Part shown: positions 1 through 9,350 of the stretch, piece by piece
Layout of the letters: each line of letters opens with the position of its first letter
How positions within the stretch are numbered: the stretch's first letter is position 1
From: Lachnospiraceae bacterium
GTDB taxonomy: Bacteria; Bacillota; Clostridia; Lachnospirales; Lachnospiraceae
DNA: 38,482 nt
Assembly (NCBI GenBank): GCA_022797375.1
Contig: JAAWKM010000019.1
Coordinates: forward strand, 1-38,482
Direction of reading: 5' to 3'
Program-made: the position numbers and the translations under genes
Notes under the pieces: model-generated
What the model saw: the letters and a program-made list of their open reading frames with translations, nothing else
What the model was told of the DNA's origin: nothing
Databases searched by the model: none

Positions 1-91
1 ATTTTTAGACTAAAATTTTTAAAATTCCAATTTTTTATTGCTAAAAAATGCTCTGGTAATGCCAATTTTATAGAATTTTTATTTTATGCGG

Positions 92-557
92 TTATCCTGG
101 GATTTCCTTGATTTCGTTTGTTTTTTCTTTCACACGTTTTTGTTCCAGACAGAACCCCCTTCCATCCACGGCGCTGACGGTATGGTTTGCCTTCTGGGTT
201 TTACTGTCGTTTCCCCTATGGGTTTTTCCGTCAATTGCAAGCAGCCTTTTTATTTTATTCCCTTCATCACTGTTGAGCATTTCATTTCACTGTTTTTGGA
301 AATTTTCCAGAAATTCAGGTGGCACAATTGCAAATACTCTCTGAATCGTATCATGGGATGGTATCCCGTTGGGAAGTTCCAGATACTTCCATAGAAATTT
401 CTCATGTTCTTTTGCAAATACTTCCATTTCTACTCAGTCATCTGCATTTCCCAGCGTTGCAAAAAAGACAATCATAATGATATCCATCATCTTATGCAGA
501 ATTTTTTTCTTGTCTGGTATCTGCCACTGTACTTATATAGCCTAAAAGTTTTTTCAT
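92..557 (-). pseudogene. ISAs1-family transposase remnant
   Basis: Reading the minus strand from an ATG at 557, the conceptual product starts MKKLLGYISTVADTRQ and continues through EMEVFAKEHEKFLWKYLELP, GIPSHDTIQRVFAIVPPEFL and LLAIDGKTHRGN to VSAVDGRGFCLEQKRVKEKT. This is the order of the N-terminal associated domain and the start of the DDE domain of ISAs1 (H-repeat) transposases. The gene is broken: a frameshift lies in the A-run after TRQEKK, an in-frame TGA stands where W is expected after NADD, and another stop follows the FPKQ stretch. It ends at a stop just after NEIKEIPG, so most of the catalytic domain is missing. The family assignment is from motif memory and is fairly secure. The copy cannot be active. 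Confidence 0.8.
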
Positions 558-1185
558 AAATAAATTCATCCTTTTATACTGATTATAGCATAACTTTATG
601 GATTATTCATAATTTATTAATTCATGCGTTTGTCATATATCAAATCCCACAGTTTTTGAACCAGTTAAATTTTTATAAACAAACCCAACCATTTATAATT
701 TATCAAAGTAACGGCTATAAAGCAGACACTGAAATTGCTTATCTGTAATGCTGTCTCAAAAAATTGTTTCATTTTTTAATATATAAGATTAATTCGACAT
801 AGCACATTAATATTTTCATATGAATTACTTTTTCATGCATGGCTTTTACATTCTTTGCATACCATATCAAGAACCCAATGTAGGACTCCAGCAGTTTCTT
901 TTTTGCTCTTTCCAAACAGCTCATTTTTGTATAGGATGTTGACCACATGATTGCCAGCAGCATAAACCAGAACTTTGCACAATAGCTTGTTATGCCGCTT
1001 AAGCTGTCTATACCACATAAAACTACACACATAGTTATAACCAATATGTCACTTAATTTATGCTCTGCATAGCTTTGGTGTCTTGTATCCTAAATTGATA
1101 AAAATTTTTATTTAATTTTATCCATTATTTGTGCCAACAGTCCTTTTTCATTTATATATAGTATTTAAAAATAATTAAAAAATTT

Positions 1186-1206
1186 TTTATGAAACGAACA
1201 TGTATT
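1186..1206 (+). repeat. Relic of repeat flank (ATGAAACGGACGTG motif)
   Basis: The stretch reads TTTATGAAACGAACATGTA. It resembles the motif TTTATGAAACGGACGTGTA at 9436-9453 and, reversed, the motif beside the repeats at 19574-19590 and 38343-38357. Only about 20 bases match, so it is probably a decayed end of the dispersed repeat family. Confidence 0.35.
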
Positions 1207-1714
1207 AGATTTATGATAACCACATAAAAAGTTATTATCAATAAACATTTTTATCATCTGCTTTTTTAATTCGATGCTTTATATAATCCCATCTTTATTG
1301 AATCCGCTGATAATGTAAACAAGATATTTTCTAATTCTTTTTCACAGTGCCTTGCTATTGTTTTCCTTATTCTTTTCAGGCTCTAGCTGTACATTGCCTG
1401 TACAATGCGCAGTATTGCCAGAACTGTTTTTTACATCTACATGTTCTTTGTGCATGTTTTTTGATGTTATATTATAATCATCTTTAAATGTAAAATCCAG
1501 ATGCTAATTAAGCCGGTTTTCCACTTTCCCCTGTCCCCTTGCTGACATGGAAAAAATTCCATATCCACTGGCAGGTTGCTTATGTAATATCTTTTTCTTC
1601 CAATGCTTTACCATCTTGCTTTACTAGCTTCTTTTTTACCATGCTAAATGCCGCAAGACCTCTCAACTTATATCCTATATTAATTCAAAAAAAGAAATGG
1701 CAGTTTTTTCCTTA

Positions 1715-1791
1715 TATATGGATAATATGCACTGTTGCGTGGGTTACCATAATGCAATTGTACTTCTGTACAGAATATTCCAGCTATGGCA
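1715..1791 (-). repeat. Diverged left half of foldback repeat (copy F)
   Basis: Read on the minus strand from 1791, this aligns without large gaps to the left arm of the copy at 36219-36290. It shows TGCCATAGCTGGAATATTC, then TGTACAGAAGTAC, then GGTAACCCACGCAAC followed by a GTGCAT stretch. The GGTAACCCACGCAAC core is identical to the copy at 36261. The right half is not recognisable downstream. It is an old, decayed copy. Confidence 0.6.
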
Positions 1792-2081
1792 CTTAAAACT
1801 GTCCATTTTTATACAAACGCAGAATAACAAAAAATTATCTTATATCTGTGTATTTCATACATAGGAGACATATTTACAGTTTATTTATTTACCCTATAAA
1901 TCTATATACTAATATTTATTAAACATTAGTAATATTACATATTAATATATTCATATATTTATTATATGATATATAAAATAATAATAAATATCTAAAATAT
2001 TACATATTGTAAATAATTAAAAGGTTATAGACTTTAAACATTTGATATGTTAATATTTATTAATAAAGCAGGCATGTTAAA

Positions 2082-2417
2082 ATGACCAATAATAAACTGC
2101 TGCTTGCTATATCTGACATGACGGACAAGAAACTTGATACGAGATTAAAGCCTATTGAGACAGATATTAAATCAATGAAAGAAGATACCAGTAATTTGAA
2201 AAGTAATGTTAGTTCATTAAAGGCTGATGCGCCCAGCATAAAGTTGTTCCAGAAAAATATCCTGCTTCCAAGGTTAAATACAATTGAATTCTGTTATACA
2301 GACACTTATACAAGGTATAAAAATTATGCTGGCAGGCTAAAGCTAGCTTTTGATGATACCGGTTTATTAAAGAAAGTTGTATCTGGACATAGTAAAAAAT
2401 TGGAGCAGCTGGCATAA
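2082..2417 (+). CDS. Small coiled-coil hypothetical protein
   Basis: This is a 111-residue soluble protein without signal peptide or membrane segment. Residues 1-55 have the heptad-like charged pattern of a coiled coil (LKPIETDIKSMKEDTSNLKS), and the C-terminal piece LLKKVVSGHSKKLEQL looks like a second short coil. I recall similar short proteins in Lachnospiraceae genomes, with a start like NELLLAISD, a KPIE segment and an end like KKVV..HSEKLQ, but I know of no function. The upstream ribosome binding site is weak (AGCAGGC). The middle (residues 60-95) is less helical and may have diverged. It stands alone before tmcAL, at the edge of the decayed region. Function unknown. Confidence 0.55.
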   Translation: MTNNKLLLAISDMTDKKLDTRLKPIETDIKSMKEDTSNLKSNVSSLKADAPSIKLFQKNILLPRLNTIEFCYTDTYTRYKNYAGRLKLAFDDTGLLKKVVSGHSKKLEQLA

Positions 2418-2612
2418 TGGAATGACATGCTGCAATTTACATAATTATAATTTTCCTGTTGTTTTTATATTTTTGGTAAAATGCCGGGGCAGCAGGACTA
2501 TTTTTATTAGTGTCTGTGTGCTGCCTGGCACTATATTTTCCTCAATACACGTATTCCCAGTATTTAATGGACATTGTAAAATACTAAAAGCAGCACAGAA
2601 ATGAAGGTTCTT

Positions 2613-3932
2613 ATGAAAACTACTGGCATCATTGCAGAATATAATCCTTTCCACAATGGCCACCTGCACCAGATTAAAACTATACGGAGCCAGACGGGTA
2701 CAGATGTTATTGTTGTTGTAATAAGTGGTGGTTTTGTACAACGTGGTACTCCCGCCTTTACTGATAAATACCTGCGTACTGCAATGGCTCTTTCAAGCGG
2801 GGCAGATTTTGTCTTTGAACTTCCTGTTATCTATGCCTCTGCCAGTGCAGGGCTTTTTGCCCTCGGCGGCATAGCACTTCTTGAAAGCCTTGGTTTTGTT
2901 GATAATGTATGTTTTGGCAGCGAATGCAATAATATAAATATATTAAAACAGGCAGCAGATATCCTGCTTAATGGTGGTAACAGTTTTAATTTTTCAGTAA
3001 GCCAGTTTGTCCAGTCAGGTGTTTCATATCCTGTGGCGCAACATATGGCGGTACAAAAGCATTTTCCTGGTATTGCAGACCAGATATGCCAGGTTACAGG
3101 AAGCCCTAACAATATCCTTGGAATAGAATATTTAAAAGCACTGGAATTATTAAAAAGCAATATTATCCCGTTTACAATACAAAGATGTGGCAATGGCTAC
3201 AACAACCAGGATTATTCTGTTAATAAAGATAACTTGGTTTCTGCTGCCGCTATAAGAAATGCATTTGCTAATGAAGCAGAACCATTTAATGCTGTTTCCA
3301 GCTTTATTCCTCTAAGTGCCTTGGACATCCTTTTAAAAAACCAGGACCGTATAAATATAAATGAAGATATGTTTTCTGGTGTACTTTATTATAAATTAAA
3401 GGAAATTACTTGTACCGGAAATGATAAAGAAGCTATGCAGAGGCTTATGGAATTTCTTGATGTTTCGGAAGCGCTTGCTGGCAGGATTATTAAAAATATC
3501 TGTAATTATAATTCATTTACAGGATTTGCACAGATACTTAAAACTAAACAATACACTTATAGCAGGGTATGCCGCTCGCTGGTCCATATACTGCTTAATA
3601 TACGCACAGACAGTTATAATATAAAACTTCCCCTGTCCGCTGGAAACAGCCTGCATCCATTACAGGTTACGCCATATGCAAGGCTTCTTGGAATGAATAA
3701 GGACAAAAGCCATCTTTTAAAAAATATACAGGATACTGTACTGGTTACCAAAACTGCTGATGCTGTACAATTATTTAAAAACAGCGCCCTTTTAAAACAG
3801 AACGGGTTAGAGGGCTTTGCAAAAAGTACATTTGAAAAAGATATATTTGCCGCTGATTTATACAGGATTATATCAAAACATGGAAATAACCCTTGTCCTG
3901 ATGAATACCGGGCCGGGATTATTATTAAATAA
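2613..3932 (+). CDS. tmcAL: tRNA(Met) cytidine acetate ligase TmcAL (YlbM family)
   Basis: TmcAL activates acetate with ATP and places it on N4 of the wobble cytidine of elongator tRNA-Met, forming ac4C34. The protein starts MKTTGIIAEYNPFHNGH, which carries the nucleotidyltransferase HxGH-type signature (HNGH, residues 14-17). Further family blocks are VVISGGFVQRGTPAF, an FELP motif near residue 70, and FGSE near 104. At 439 residues it is slightly longer than the roughly 400-residue family. I chose the ATG at 2613, not the one four codons earlier, because AAGG lies about 5 bases before it and the product then matches the family N-terminus. No partner gene adjoins it; it faces nifJ tail to tail. 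The former name of the family was YlbM, a putative nucleotidyltransferase. Confidence 0.9.
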   Translation: MKTTGIIAEYNPFHNGHLHQIKTIRSQTGTDVIVVVISGGFVQRGTPAFTDKYLRTAMALSSGADFVFELPVIYASASAGLFALGGIALLESLGFVDNVCFGSECNNINILKQAADILLNGGNSFNFSVSQFVQSGVSYPVAQHMAVQKHFPGIADQICQVTGSPNNILGIEYLKALELLKSNIIPFTIQRCGNGYNNQDYSVNKDNLVSAAAIRNAFANEAEPFNAVSSFIPLSALDILLKNQDRININEDMFSGVLYYKLKEITCTGNDKEAMQRLMEFLDVSEALAGRIIKNICNYNSFTGFAQILKTKQYTYSRVCRSLVHILLNIRTDSYNIKLPLSAGNSLHPLQVTPYARLLGMNKDKSHLLKNIQDTVLVTKTADAVQLFKNSALLKQNGLEGFAKSTFEKDIFAADLYRIISKHGNNPCPDEYRAGIIIK

Positions 3933-4031
3933 TCTATGGTAAAATTTTTCACAAAAATGTATTATTTCTAAATTTCTGCCAATAATATCTATATAACAAT
4001 TAACAATTCCTCCTCCGTAACAAGCAGGAAA

Positions 4032-4061
4032 AATGCTGCCATGTTATAACATGGCAGCATT
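4032..4061 (-). terminator. Terminator of nifJ
   Basis: Perfect 12-bp stem (AATGCTGCCATG and its complement) with a 6-base loop. On the minus strand it is followed directly by TTTTT. It lies about 30 bases after the nifJ stop. It could also stop transcripts arriving from tmcAL. Confidence 0.8.
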
Positions 4062-4093
4062 CCATAACCTGCATTTCTGCAAAATATTATATT

Positions 4094-7000
4094 TTATTTA
4101 TAGAGTTCCACTAACCTCTGTAAGTGCTCATAACGTGCCTTTGCAGCATCCTCTGACTCTTTAAAGAGTTTTTCAGCACGCTCTGGGAATGGCTTAATAA
4201 GGCGTGTATAACGTGACTCATTATTAAGGAATTCCTGGTATGAACCATCTCCCTCTTTGGATGTAAGGGTAAATGGATTTTTGCCCTCTGCTTTAAGTGC
4301 AGGATTGAATGAGAATAAGTTCCAGTATCCTGACTTAACTGCTTTCTTCATCTCATCCTGGCAGTGGTTCATGCCACCCTTAGCAATACCATGAAGTTCA
4401 CAAGGAGCATAGCCAATTATAAGTGAAGGGCCGTTATAAGCTTCTGCTTCTGCTATAGCTTTAACTGCCTGTGCAGGGTTTGCACCAAGAGCAATCTGTG
4501 CTACGTATACATAGCCATAGCTCATTGCAATTTCTGCAAGGCTCTTCTTGCCGATTTCCTTACCTGCTGCTGCAAACTGGCAAACCTCACCAATATTTGA
4601 AGCCTTGGAAGCCTGTCCGCCTGTATTAGAATACATTTCTGTATCAAATACCATAACATTTACATTTTCACCTGATGCAAGCACATGGTCAAGACCGCCG
4701 AAACCGATATCATATGCCCATCCGTCACCACCGAATATCCATACAGATTTCTTAGCAAGGTAATCTTTCTTATCAAGTGCTGCCTTTGCGTCAGGACATC
4801 CAGCTGCTGCTGCCTTTTCAAGTTCAGGTATAAGTGCCTCTGTTGCAGGTGCATTAGCCTTTGTGTCATCCTTTGTTTCAATAAACTTGTCTGCTGCTGC
4901 TTTAAACTCTGCTGAAGCCTTGTCAGAAGCTGCACATGCTTTTACAGACTCAATAGCCTGGTCACGCAGGTACTTCTGTCCTATATGCATACCAAGACCA
5001 TGTTCAGCATTATCTTCAAACAGTGAGTTAGACCATGCAGGTCCTTTCTTGGAATCTTTGTTTACTGTATATGGTGATGTTGCAGCAGGGTTGCCCCAGA
5101 TTGAAGAACATCCTGTAGCATTTGAAATATACATCTGTTCACCAAAGAGCTGTGTAACCAGACGTGCATAAGATGTTTCTGCACAGCCTGCGCAGCTTCC
5201 TGAGAACTCAAGGAGTGGCTGGTTGTACTGGCTTCCCTTAGGTGTTGTATCAGCAAAACCACTGTCTTTCTTGCCAACATTAGCAACAAGATAGTCGAAT
5301 ACTGGCTGTTCATCAGATTCTTCTGCCTGTGGAACCATCTTAATAGCGCCCTCAGCAGGACATACTGTTATACATTCACCACATCCCATACAGTCAAGAG
5401 GTGATACACTCATTGTAAACTTATAACTTGTCTTCTTAGACTTATCATCTGCTGTCTTAATATTAGAAGGTGCAGCGCTAACTTCATCCTCTGTAAGAAG
5501 GAATGGACGTATTGTAGCATGTGAGCATACAAATGCGCAGTTATTACACTGTACACACTTCTCAGGGTCCCATGTAGGAACTGTTACTGCAGTACCACGC
5601 TTCTCATATGCAGAAGCACCTGTTTCAAACTGTCCGTCAGGGTTATCAATAAATGCAGATACAGGGAGGCTGTCACCATCCATCTTAGAGATTGGCTCCA
5701 TAAGGTCTTTAACCATCTTAACAACTTCCGGACGTCCTGAAAGTTCTTTTGCAGGAGCATCAGGAGCAGGGTTCTTCCATGAATCAGGAACTTCTACCTT
5801 ATGGACAGCATCTACACCAGCATCAATTGCTTTGTAGTTCATTTCAACTACTGCATCACCCTTTTTGCTATATGACTTTTTAGCAGCCTGTTTCATATAA
5901 TCAACAGCTTCATCAATAGGCATAACATCAGCAAGCTTAAAGAACGCAGACTGGAGGATTGTATTAGTACGCTTGCCCATTCCTATTTCAATAGCCTTGT
6001 CAATAGCATTAATTGTGTAAAGCTGTATATTGTTATCAGCAATATATTTCTTAGCACCAGCATCTAACTTAGACTCAAGTTCATCATCAGACCACTGGCA
6101 GTTAATCATAAATACGCCGCCTGGCTTAACATCCTGTACCATCTTAAAGCCGTTTACCACATATGAAGGGTTATGGCAGGCAACAAAGTCAGCCTGGTTA
6201 ATATAGTAAGGGCTCTTAATAGGATTGTCACCAAAACGGAGGTGTGAAATAGTTACACCACCTGTTTTCTTAGAGTCATACTGGAAATATGCCTGGATAT
6301 ATTTATCTGTATGGTCACCAATAATCTTTGTAGAGTTCTTGTTAGCACCAACAGTACCATCACCGCCAAGACCCCAGAACTTGCACTCTTTTGTTCCTGG
6401 TGCTGATGTAATAGGAGCTGGCTTAACTTCTGGAAGGCTTAAGTTAGTAACATCATCTACAATACCAATTGTAAAGCGTGCCTTAGGTGCATCCTTTTCC
6501 AGTTCTTTAAATACTGCAAATACAGATGAAGGAGGTGTATCCTTTGAACCAAGGCCATAACGTCCGCCTGTAAGGACAATATCATTAAGCCCTGCTTCAC
6601 GGAGTGTAGCTGCCACATCAAGGAAAAGAGGGTCACCTAATGAACCTGGCTCTTTTGTACGGTCAAGTACCGCAACTTTCTTTACTGTCTTAGGAAGGAC
6701 TTTAAGTATAGCCTCTGAAGACCAAGGACGGTATAAACGTACTTTAATAAGACCAACCTTTTCACCTGCTGCTGTAAGATAATCAATAACTTCTTCTGCA
6801 ACGTCACAGATAGAACCCATGGCAACAATTACACGTTCAGCATCAGGAGCACCATAATAGTTAAATAAACCGTAATCTGTACCTAATTTCTGGTTTACCT
6901 TGTCCATATACTTCTCAACAACTGCTGGAAGTGCATCATAAGCTTTGTTACATGCCTCACGGTGCTGGAAGAATACGTCACCATTTTCATGTGAACCACG

Positions 7001-7645
7001 TGAAGCTGGATGCTCTGGGTTAAGTGCATGCTTACGGAATTCATCTACTGAATCCATTGGGCACATTTCCTTAAGGTCTTCATAATCCCATTTTTCAATT
7101 TTCTGGATTTCATGGGATGTACGGAAACCATCAAAGAAGTTAATAAATGGAACTTTGCCTTCTAATGCTGCAAGATGTGCAACAGGGCTTAAATCCATAA
7201 CTTCCTGTGGATTTGTTTCTGCAAGCATTGCAAAACCTGTCTGGCGGCATGCATAAACGTCACTGTGGTCACCAAAAATATTTAATGAATGTGTTGATAC
7301 TGTACGTGCTGATACATGGAATACACTAGGTAACTGTTCACCAGCAATCTTGTACATATTAGGTATCATAAGAAGAAGACCCTGTGATGCTGTGAATGTT
7401 GTAGTAAGTGCACCTGCTGCAAGTGAACCATGTACTGTACCAGCAGCACCTGCCTCAGACTCCATCTCTACTACTTTAACTGTGTTTCCAAAAATGTTCT
7501 TCTGTCCTGCTGCTGACCACATATCTACAGAGTCAGCCATAGGGCTTGAAGGTGTGATAGGATAGATACCTGCAACTTCTGTGTAGGCATATGCTACGTG
7601 TGCTGCTGCTGTATTTCCATCCATTGATTGTTTAGCTCTAGCCAT
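4094..7645 (-). CDS. nifJ: Pyruvate:ferredoxin (flavodoxin) oxidoreductase
   Basis: This single-chain homodimeric enzyme oxidises pyruvate and CoA to acetyl-CoA and CO2, reducing ferredoxin. It is a central step of clostridial fermentation in the cytoplasm. The 1183-residue length is usual for the family. Visible parts in order: N-terminal pyruvate/TPP domain (AYAYTEVAGIYPITPSSPMAD, residues 17-37, written here in part); the transketolase C-like domain; a gamma-type domain near 420-600; two 4Fe-4S clusters, CVQCNNCAFVC near 698 and CMGCGECITVCP near 751; a cysteine for a third cluster in CAGCAETSYA near 813; and the TPP-binding GDGWAYDIGFGG near 972. The start is set by AAGGAGG about 11 bases upstream. 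It is monocistronic, between its own promoter and terminator. Confidence 0.97.
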   Translation of the reverse strand: MARAKQSMDGNTAAAHVAYAYTEVAGIYPITPSSPMADSVDMWSAAGQKNIFGNTVKVVEMESEAGAAGTVHGSLAAGALTTTFTASQGLLLMIPNMYKIAGEQLPSVFHVSARTVSTHSLNIFGDHSDVYACRQTGFAMLAETNPQEVMDLSPVAHLAALEGKVPFINFFDGFRTSHEIQKIEKWDYEDLKEMCPMDSVDEFRKHALNPEHPASRGSHENGDVFFQHREACNKAYDALPAVVEKYMDKVNQKLGTDYGLFNYYGAPDAERVIVAMGSICDVAEEVIDYLTAAGEKVGLIKVRLYRPWSSEAILKVLPKTVKKVAVLDRTKEPGSLGDPLFLDVAATLREAGLNDIVLTGGRYGLGSKDTPPSSVFAVFKELEKDAPKARFTIGIVDDVTNLSLPEVKPAPITSAPGTKECKFWGLGGDGTVGANKNSTKIIGDHTDKYIQAYFQYDSKKTGGVTISHLRFGDNPIKSPYYINQADFVACHNPSYVVNGFKMVQDVKPGGVFMINCQWSDDELESKLDAGAKKYIADNNIQLYTINAIDKAIEIGMGKRTNTILQSAFFKLADVMPIDEAVDYMKQAAKKSYSKKGDAVVEMNYKAIDAGVDAVHKVEVPDSWKNPAPDAPAKELSGRPEVVKMVKDLMEPISKMDGDSLPVSAFIDNPDGQFETGASAYEKRGTAVTVPTWDPEKCVQCNNCAFVCSHATIRPFLLTEDEVSAAPSNIKTADDKSKKTSYKFTMSVSPLDCMGCGECITVCPAEGAIKMVPQAEESDEQPVFDYLVANVGKKDSGFADTTPKGSQYNQPLLEFSGSCAGCAETSYARLVTQLFGEQMYISNATGCSSIWGNPAATSPYTVNKDSKKGPAWSNSLFEDNAEHGLGMHIGQKYLRDQAIESVKACAASDKASAEFKAAADKFIETKDDTKANAPATEALIPELEKAAAAGCPDAKAALDKKDYLAKKSVWIFGGDGWAYDIGFGGLDHVLASGENVNVMVFDTEMYSNTGGQASKASNIGEVCQFAAAGKEIGKKSLAEIAMSYGYVYVAQIALGANPAQAVKAIAEAEAYNGPSLIIGYAPCELHGIAKGGMNHCQDEMKKAVKSGYWNLFSFNPALKAEGKNPFTLTSKEGDGSYQEFLNNESRYTRLIKPFPERAEKLFKESEDAAKARYEHLQRLVELYK

Positions 7646-7681
7646 CTTAATTTTTTCCTCCTTAATAAAGTTCTTTCTAAC

Positions 7682-7710
7682 ATTTTATCACTTAGCGTCT
7701 AAAAAGTAAA
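7682..7710 (-). promoter_or_regulatory. Promoter of nifJ
   Basis: Minus strand TTTACT, 17 bases, TAAAAT. The -10 box lies about 37 bases before the start codon, which gives a short leader carrying the AAGGAGG site. Confidence 0.6.
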
Positions 7711-7800
7711 GAAAACTATATGCATTTTTACCATATTTAATTAAAAAAACGGGGATTAATAGTGTATAATTATTAAATTTTTATAAATTAATAACTAAGC

Positions 7801-7829
7801 TTGACTTTGCCTTTAATATTGAATAGAAT
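7801..7829 (+). promoter_or_regulatory. Likely promoter of aroF
   Basis: Plus strand TTGACT, 17 bases, TAGAAT, close to the sigma-A consensus. It is the best-matching promoter between nifJ and aroF, but implies a leader of about 310 bases before the aroF start at 8145. Confidence 0.5.
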
Positions 7830-8144
7830 AAATATTTGTTGTTATCCAGTGAAATGAAGCAGTTAGTAGTTCCTGCATTCTGGTTAACAAGTACTGTATA
7901 TATAATAATACATTTTTGAATAATTTCAAGAAGAAATATTAACCATATAAACCAGTATTATATATAGCATGATAAATATAAATATCCCTTTTCAATATAG
8001 CATTTTATAATGTATGGCACAATATAATACAATCTTTATATATGAAAGTTTTAAAATGGCAGATATAAAACCAGGGATATAAATGCTGGCTGGTTAAATG
8101 CAATTTTTATGGAACATATAATAGAATCCAGACAGGAGGAAACA
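7830..8144 (+). other. Long AT-rich leader or spacer upstream of aroF
   Basis: About 315 bases without a gene. No T-box signature (AGGGTGG.ACCGCG) and no riboswitch I recognise is present. A weak inverted pair AACCAG/CTGGTT lies at 8069-8095. The ribosome binding site AGGAGGA ends 5 bases before the ATG at 8145. The region is either a true leader or simply promoter spacer. Confidence 0.4.
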
Positions 8145-9173
8145 ATGGGAATTAATTATATAACAAAGGTTAAAACACCAGATGAACTTAAATCAGATTA
8201 TTCTTTAAGAAAAGATTTAGCAGAATTAAAGGCTGTAAGGGATGCAGAGATTGCAGATATTATTACAGGTAAATCAGATAAATTTCTTGTAATTATAGGA
8301 CCCTGTTCAGCAGATAATGAGGATGCTGTGTGTGATTACACCAGCCGCCTTGCAAAAGTACAGGAAAAAGTTGCAGATAAAATCCTTATTATCCCAAGGG
8401 TATATACTAATAAACCACGCACTACTGGTGAAGGCTATAAAGGCATCGTGCACCAGCCAGACCCTGAAAAAGCGCCTGACCTGCTTGAAGGCATAATTGC
8501 AATGAGGAAAATGCACCTCCATTCAATAGAAGAAACCCATCTTTTTGCAGCAGATGAAATGCTTTATCCTGAAAACTGGCCTTATGTATCAGATATACTT
8601 TCATATGTTGCAATAGGTGCACGTTCTGTTGAAAACCAGCAGCACAGGCTTGTTATAAGCGGGCTTGATATCCCATGTGGCATGAAAAACCCTACAAGCG
8701 GCACATTAAGCATAATGCTTAATTCATGTATTGCAGCACAGTCAGGGCACACATTTATGTACCACGGATGGGAAGTGAAAACAGACGGCAACCCCCTTAC
8801 ACATACAATACTGCGTGGTGCTGTCAATAAACATGGCCAGTCACTTCCTAACTACCATTATGAAGATTTAATGCTTTTAAATGAAATGTACCAGAAACTT
8901 GATTTAAAAAATCCTGCCTGCATAATAGATGCTAACCACGCAAATTCAAATAAATGCTATTATGAGCAGCCACGTATAATATCAGAAGTAATGCACAGCC
9001 GCAATGTTTCTCCTGATATAAAGAAACTTGTTAAAGGTGTAATGGTTGAAAGCTATATTGAACCTGGAAACCAGACAATACATGAACATATATATGGCAA
9101 ATCCATTACAGATGCATGTCTTGGATGGGATGAATCAGAAAAGCTTATATATGAAATTGCAGACAAATTATAA
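8145..9173 (+). CDS. aroF: 3-deoxy-7-phosphoheptulonate synthase (DAHP synthase, class I)
   Basis: The enzyme condenses phosphoenolpyruvate with erythrose 4-phosphate to make DAHP, the first step of the shikimate pathway to aromatic amino acids. It is cytoplasmic. The 342-residue protein carries the class I (AroFGH) blocks in order: IGPCSADN near residue 50, RVYTNKPRTTGEGYKG near 86, GARSVENQQHR near 158, CGMKNPTSG near 178, then DANHANSNK and GVMVESYIEPGNQ towards the end. I chose the ATG at 8145, with AGGAGGA 5 bases before it, over the in-frame ATG at 8109, which lacks such a site. No other aro gene adjoins it. Which aromatic amino acid inhibits it cannot be read from the sequence. Confidence 0.93.
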   Translation: MGINYITKVKTPDELKSDYSLRKDLAELKAVRDAEIADIITGKSDKFLVIIGPCSADNEDAVCDYTSRLAKVQEKVADKILIIPRVYTNKPRTTGEGYKGIVHQPDPEKAPDLLEGIIAMRKMHLHSIEETHLFAADEMLYPENWPYVSDILSYVAIGARSVENQQHRLVISGLDIPCGMKNPTSGTLSIMLNSCIAAQSGHTFMYHGWEVKTDGNPLTHTILRGAVNKHGQSLPNYHYEDLMLLNEMYQKLDLKNPACIIDANHANSNKCYYEQPRIISEVMHSRNVSPDIKKLVKGVMVESYIEPGNQTIHEHIYGKSITDACLGWDESEKLIYEIADKL

Positions 9174-9183
9174 AAAATGTATT

Positions 9184-9345
9184 AAAACGCCGGCGGGGCC
9201 AAAGTGCTTCTGTCATGGAAAATACCAGTCTGTACACATGAAACCTGCTGTCTTATGGCGACCCATAATTATAACTGGAATTTTTATTGTGTGCTAAATT
9301 ATTCAGACCAACGGGAAATACTGCAATAAAACCACAGATAATAAA
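9184..9345 (+). repeat. Right half of foldback repeat plus flank (fragment E1)
   Basis: This holds the right-arm blocks of the dispersed repeat in order: CGCCGGCGGGG, AAAGTGC, GTCATGGAA, CCTGCTGTCTT, then the terminal ATAACTGGAA. It continues with a flank (ATTGTGTGCTAAATTATTCA, then ACGGGAAATACT) that matches the flank after copy A at 17106-17155. The left half is missing. Confidence 0.75.
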
Positions 9346-9350
9346 ATTAA

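Larger units (their letters stand above)
558..2081. other. AT-rich gene-poor region with decayed mobile DNA
   Basis: About 1.5 kb with no convincing gene. The short open frames here lack ribosome binding sites and recognisable motifs and are rich in F, I, Y and K, as expected of AT-rich noise. Around 833-1030 the minus strand gives a peptide with a run YRQLKRHNKLLCKVLVYAAG that faintly recalls the C-terminal part of IS110-type transposases, but this is too weak to call. Relics of the dispersed foldback repeat occur at 1186-1206 and 1715-1791. From 1860 to 2060 the DNA is almost pure A/T. Confidence 0.6.

Noticed and set aside
769-1044. Open frame of 91 codons on the minus strand, overlapping another at 833-1030
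   Set aside because: Two overlapping frames, no ribosome binding site and no firm motif. At best a transposase relic.
1539-1796. Open frame of 85 codons on the plus strand
   Set aside because: Its 3' part is the antisense of repeat copy F and its composition is AT-noise; no start signal.
7838-7900. Rex-type redox repressor site near nifJ (GGTTAACAAG)
   Set aside because: Only a half site is present; no second half at the right spacing.
7830-8144. T-box or amino-acid riboswitch before aroF
   Set aside because: The T-box sequence and known riboswitch cores are absent.
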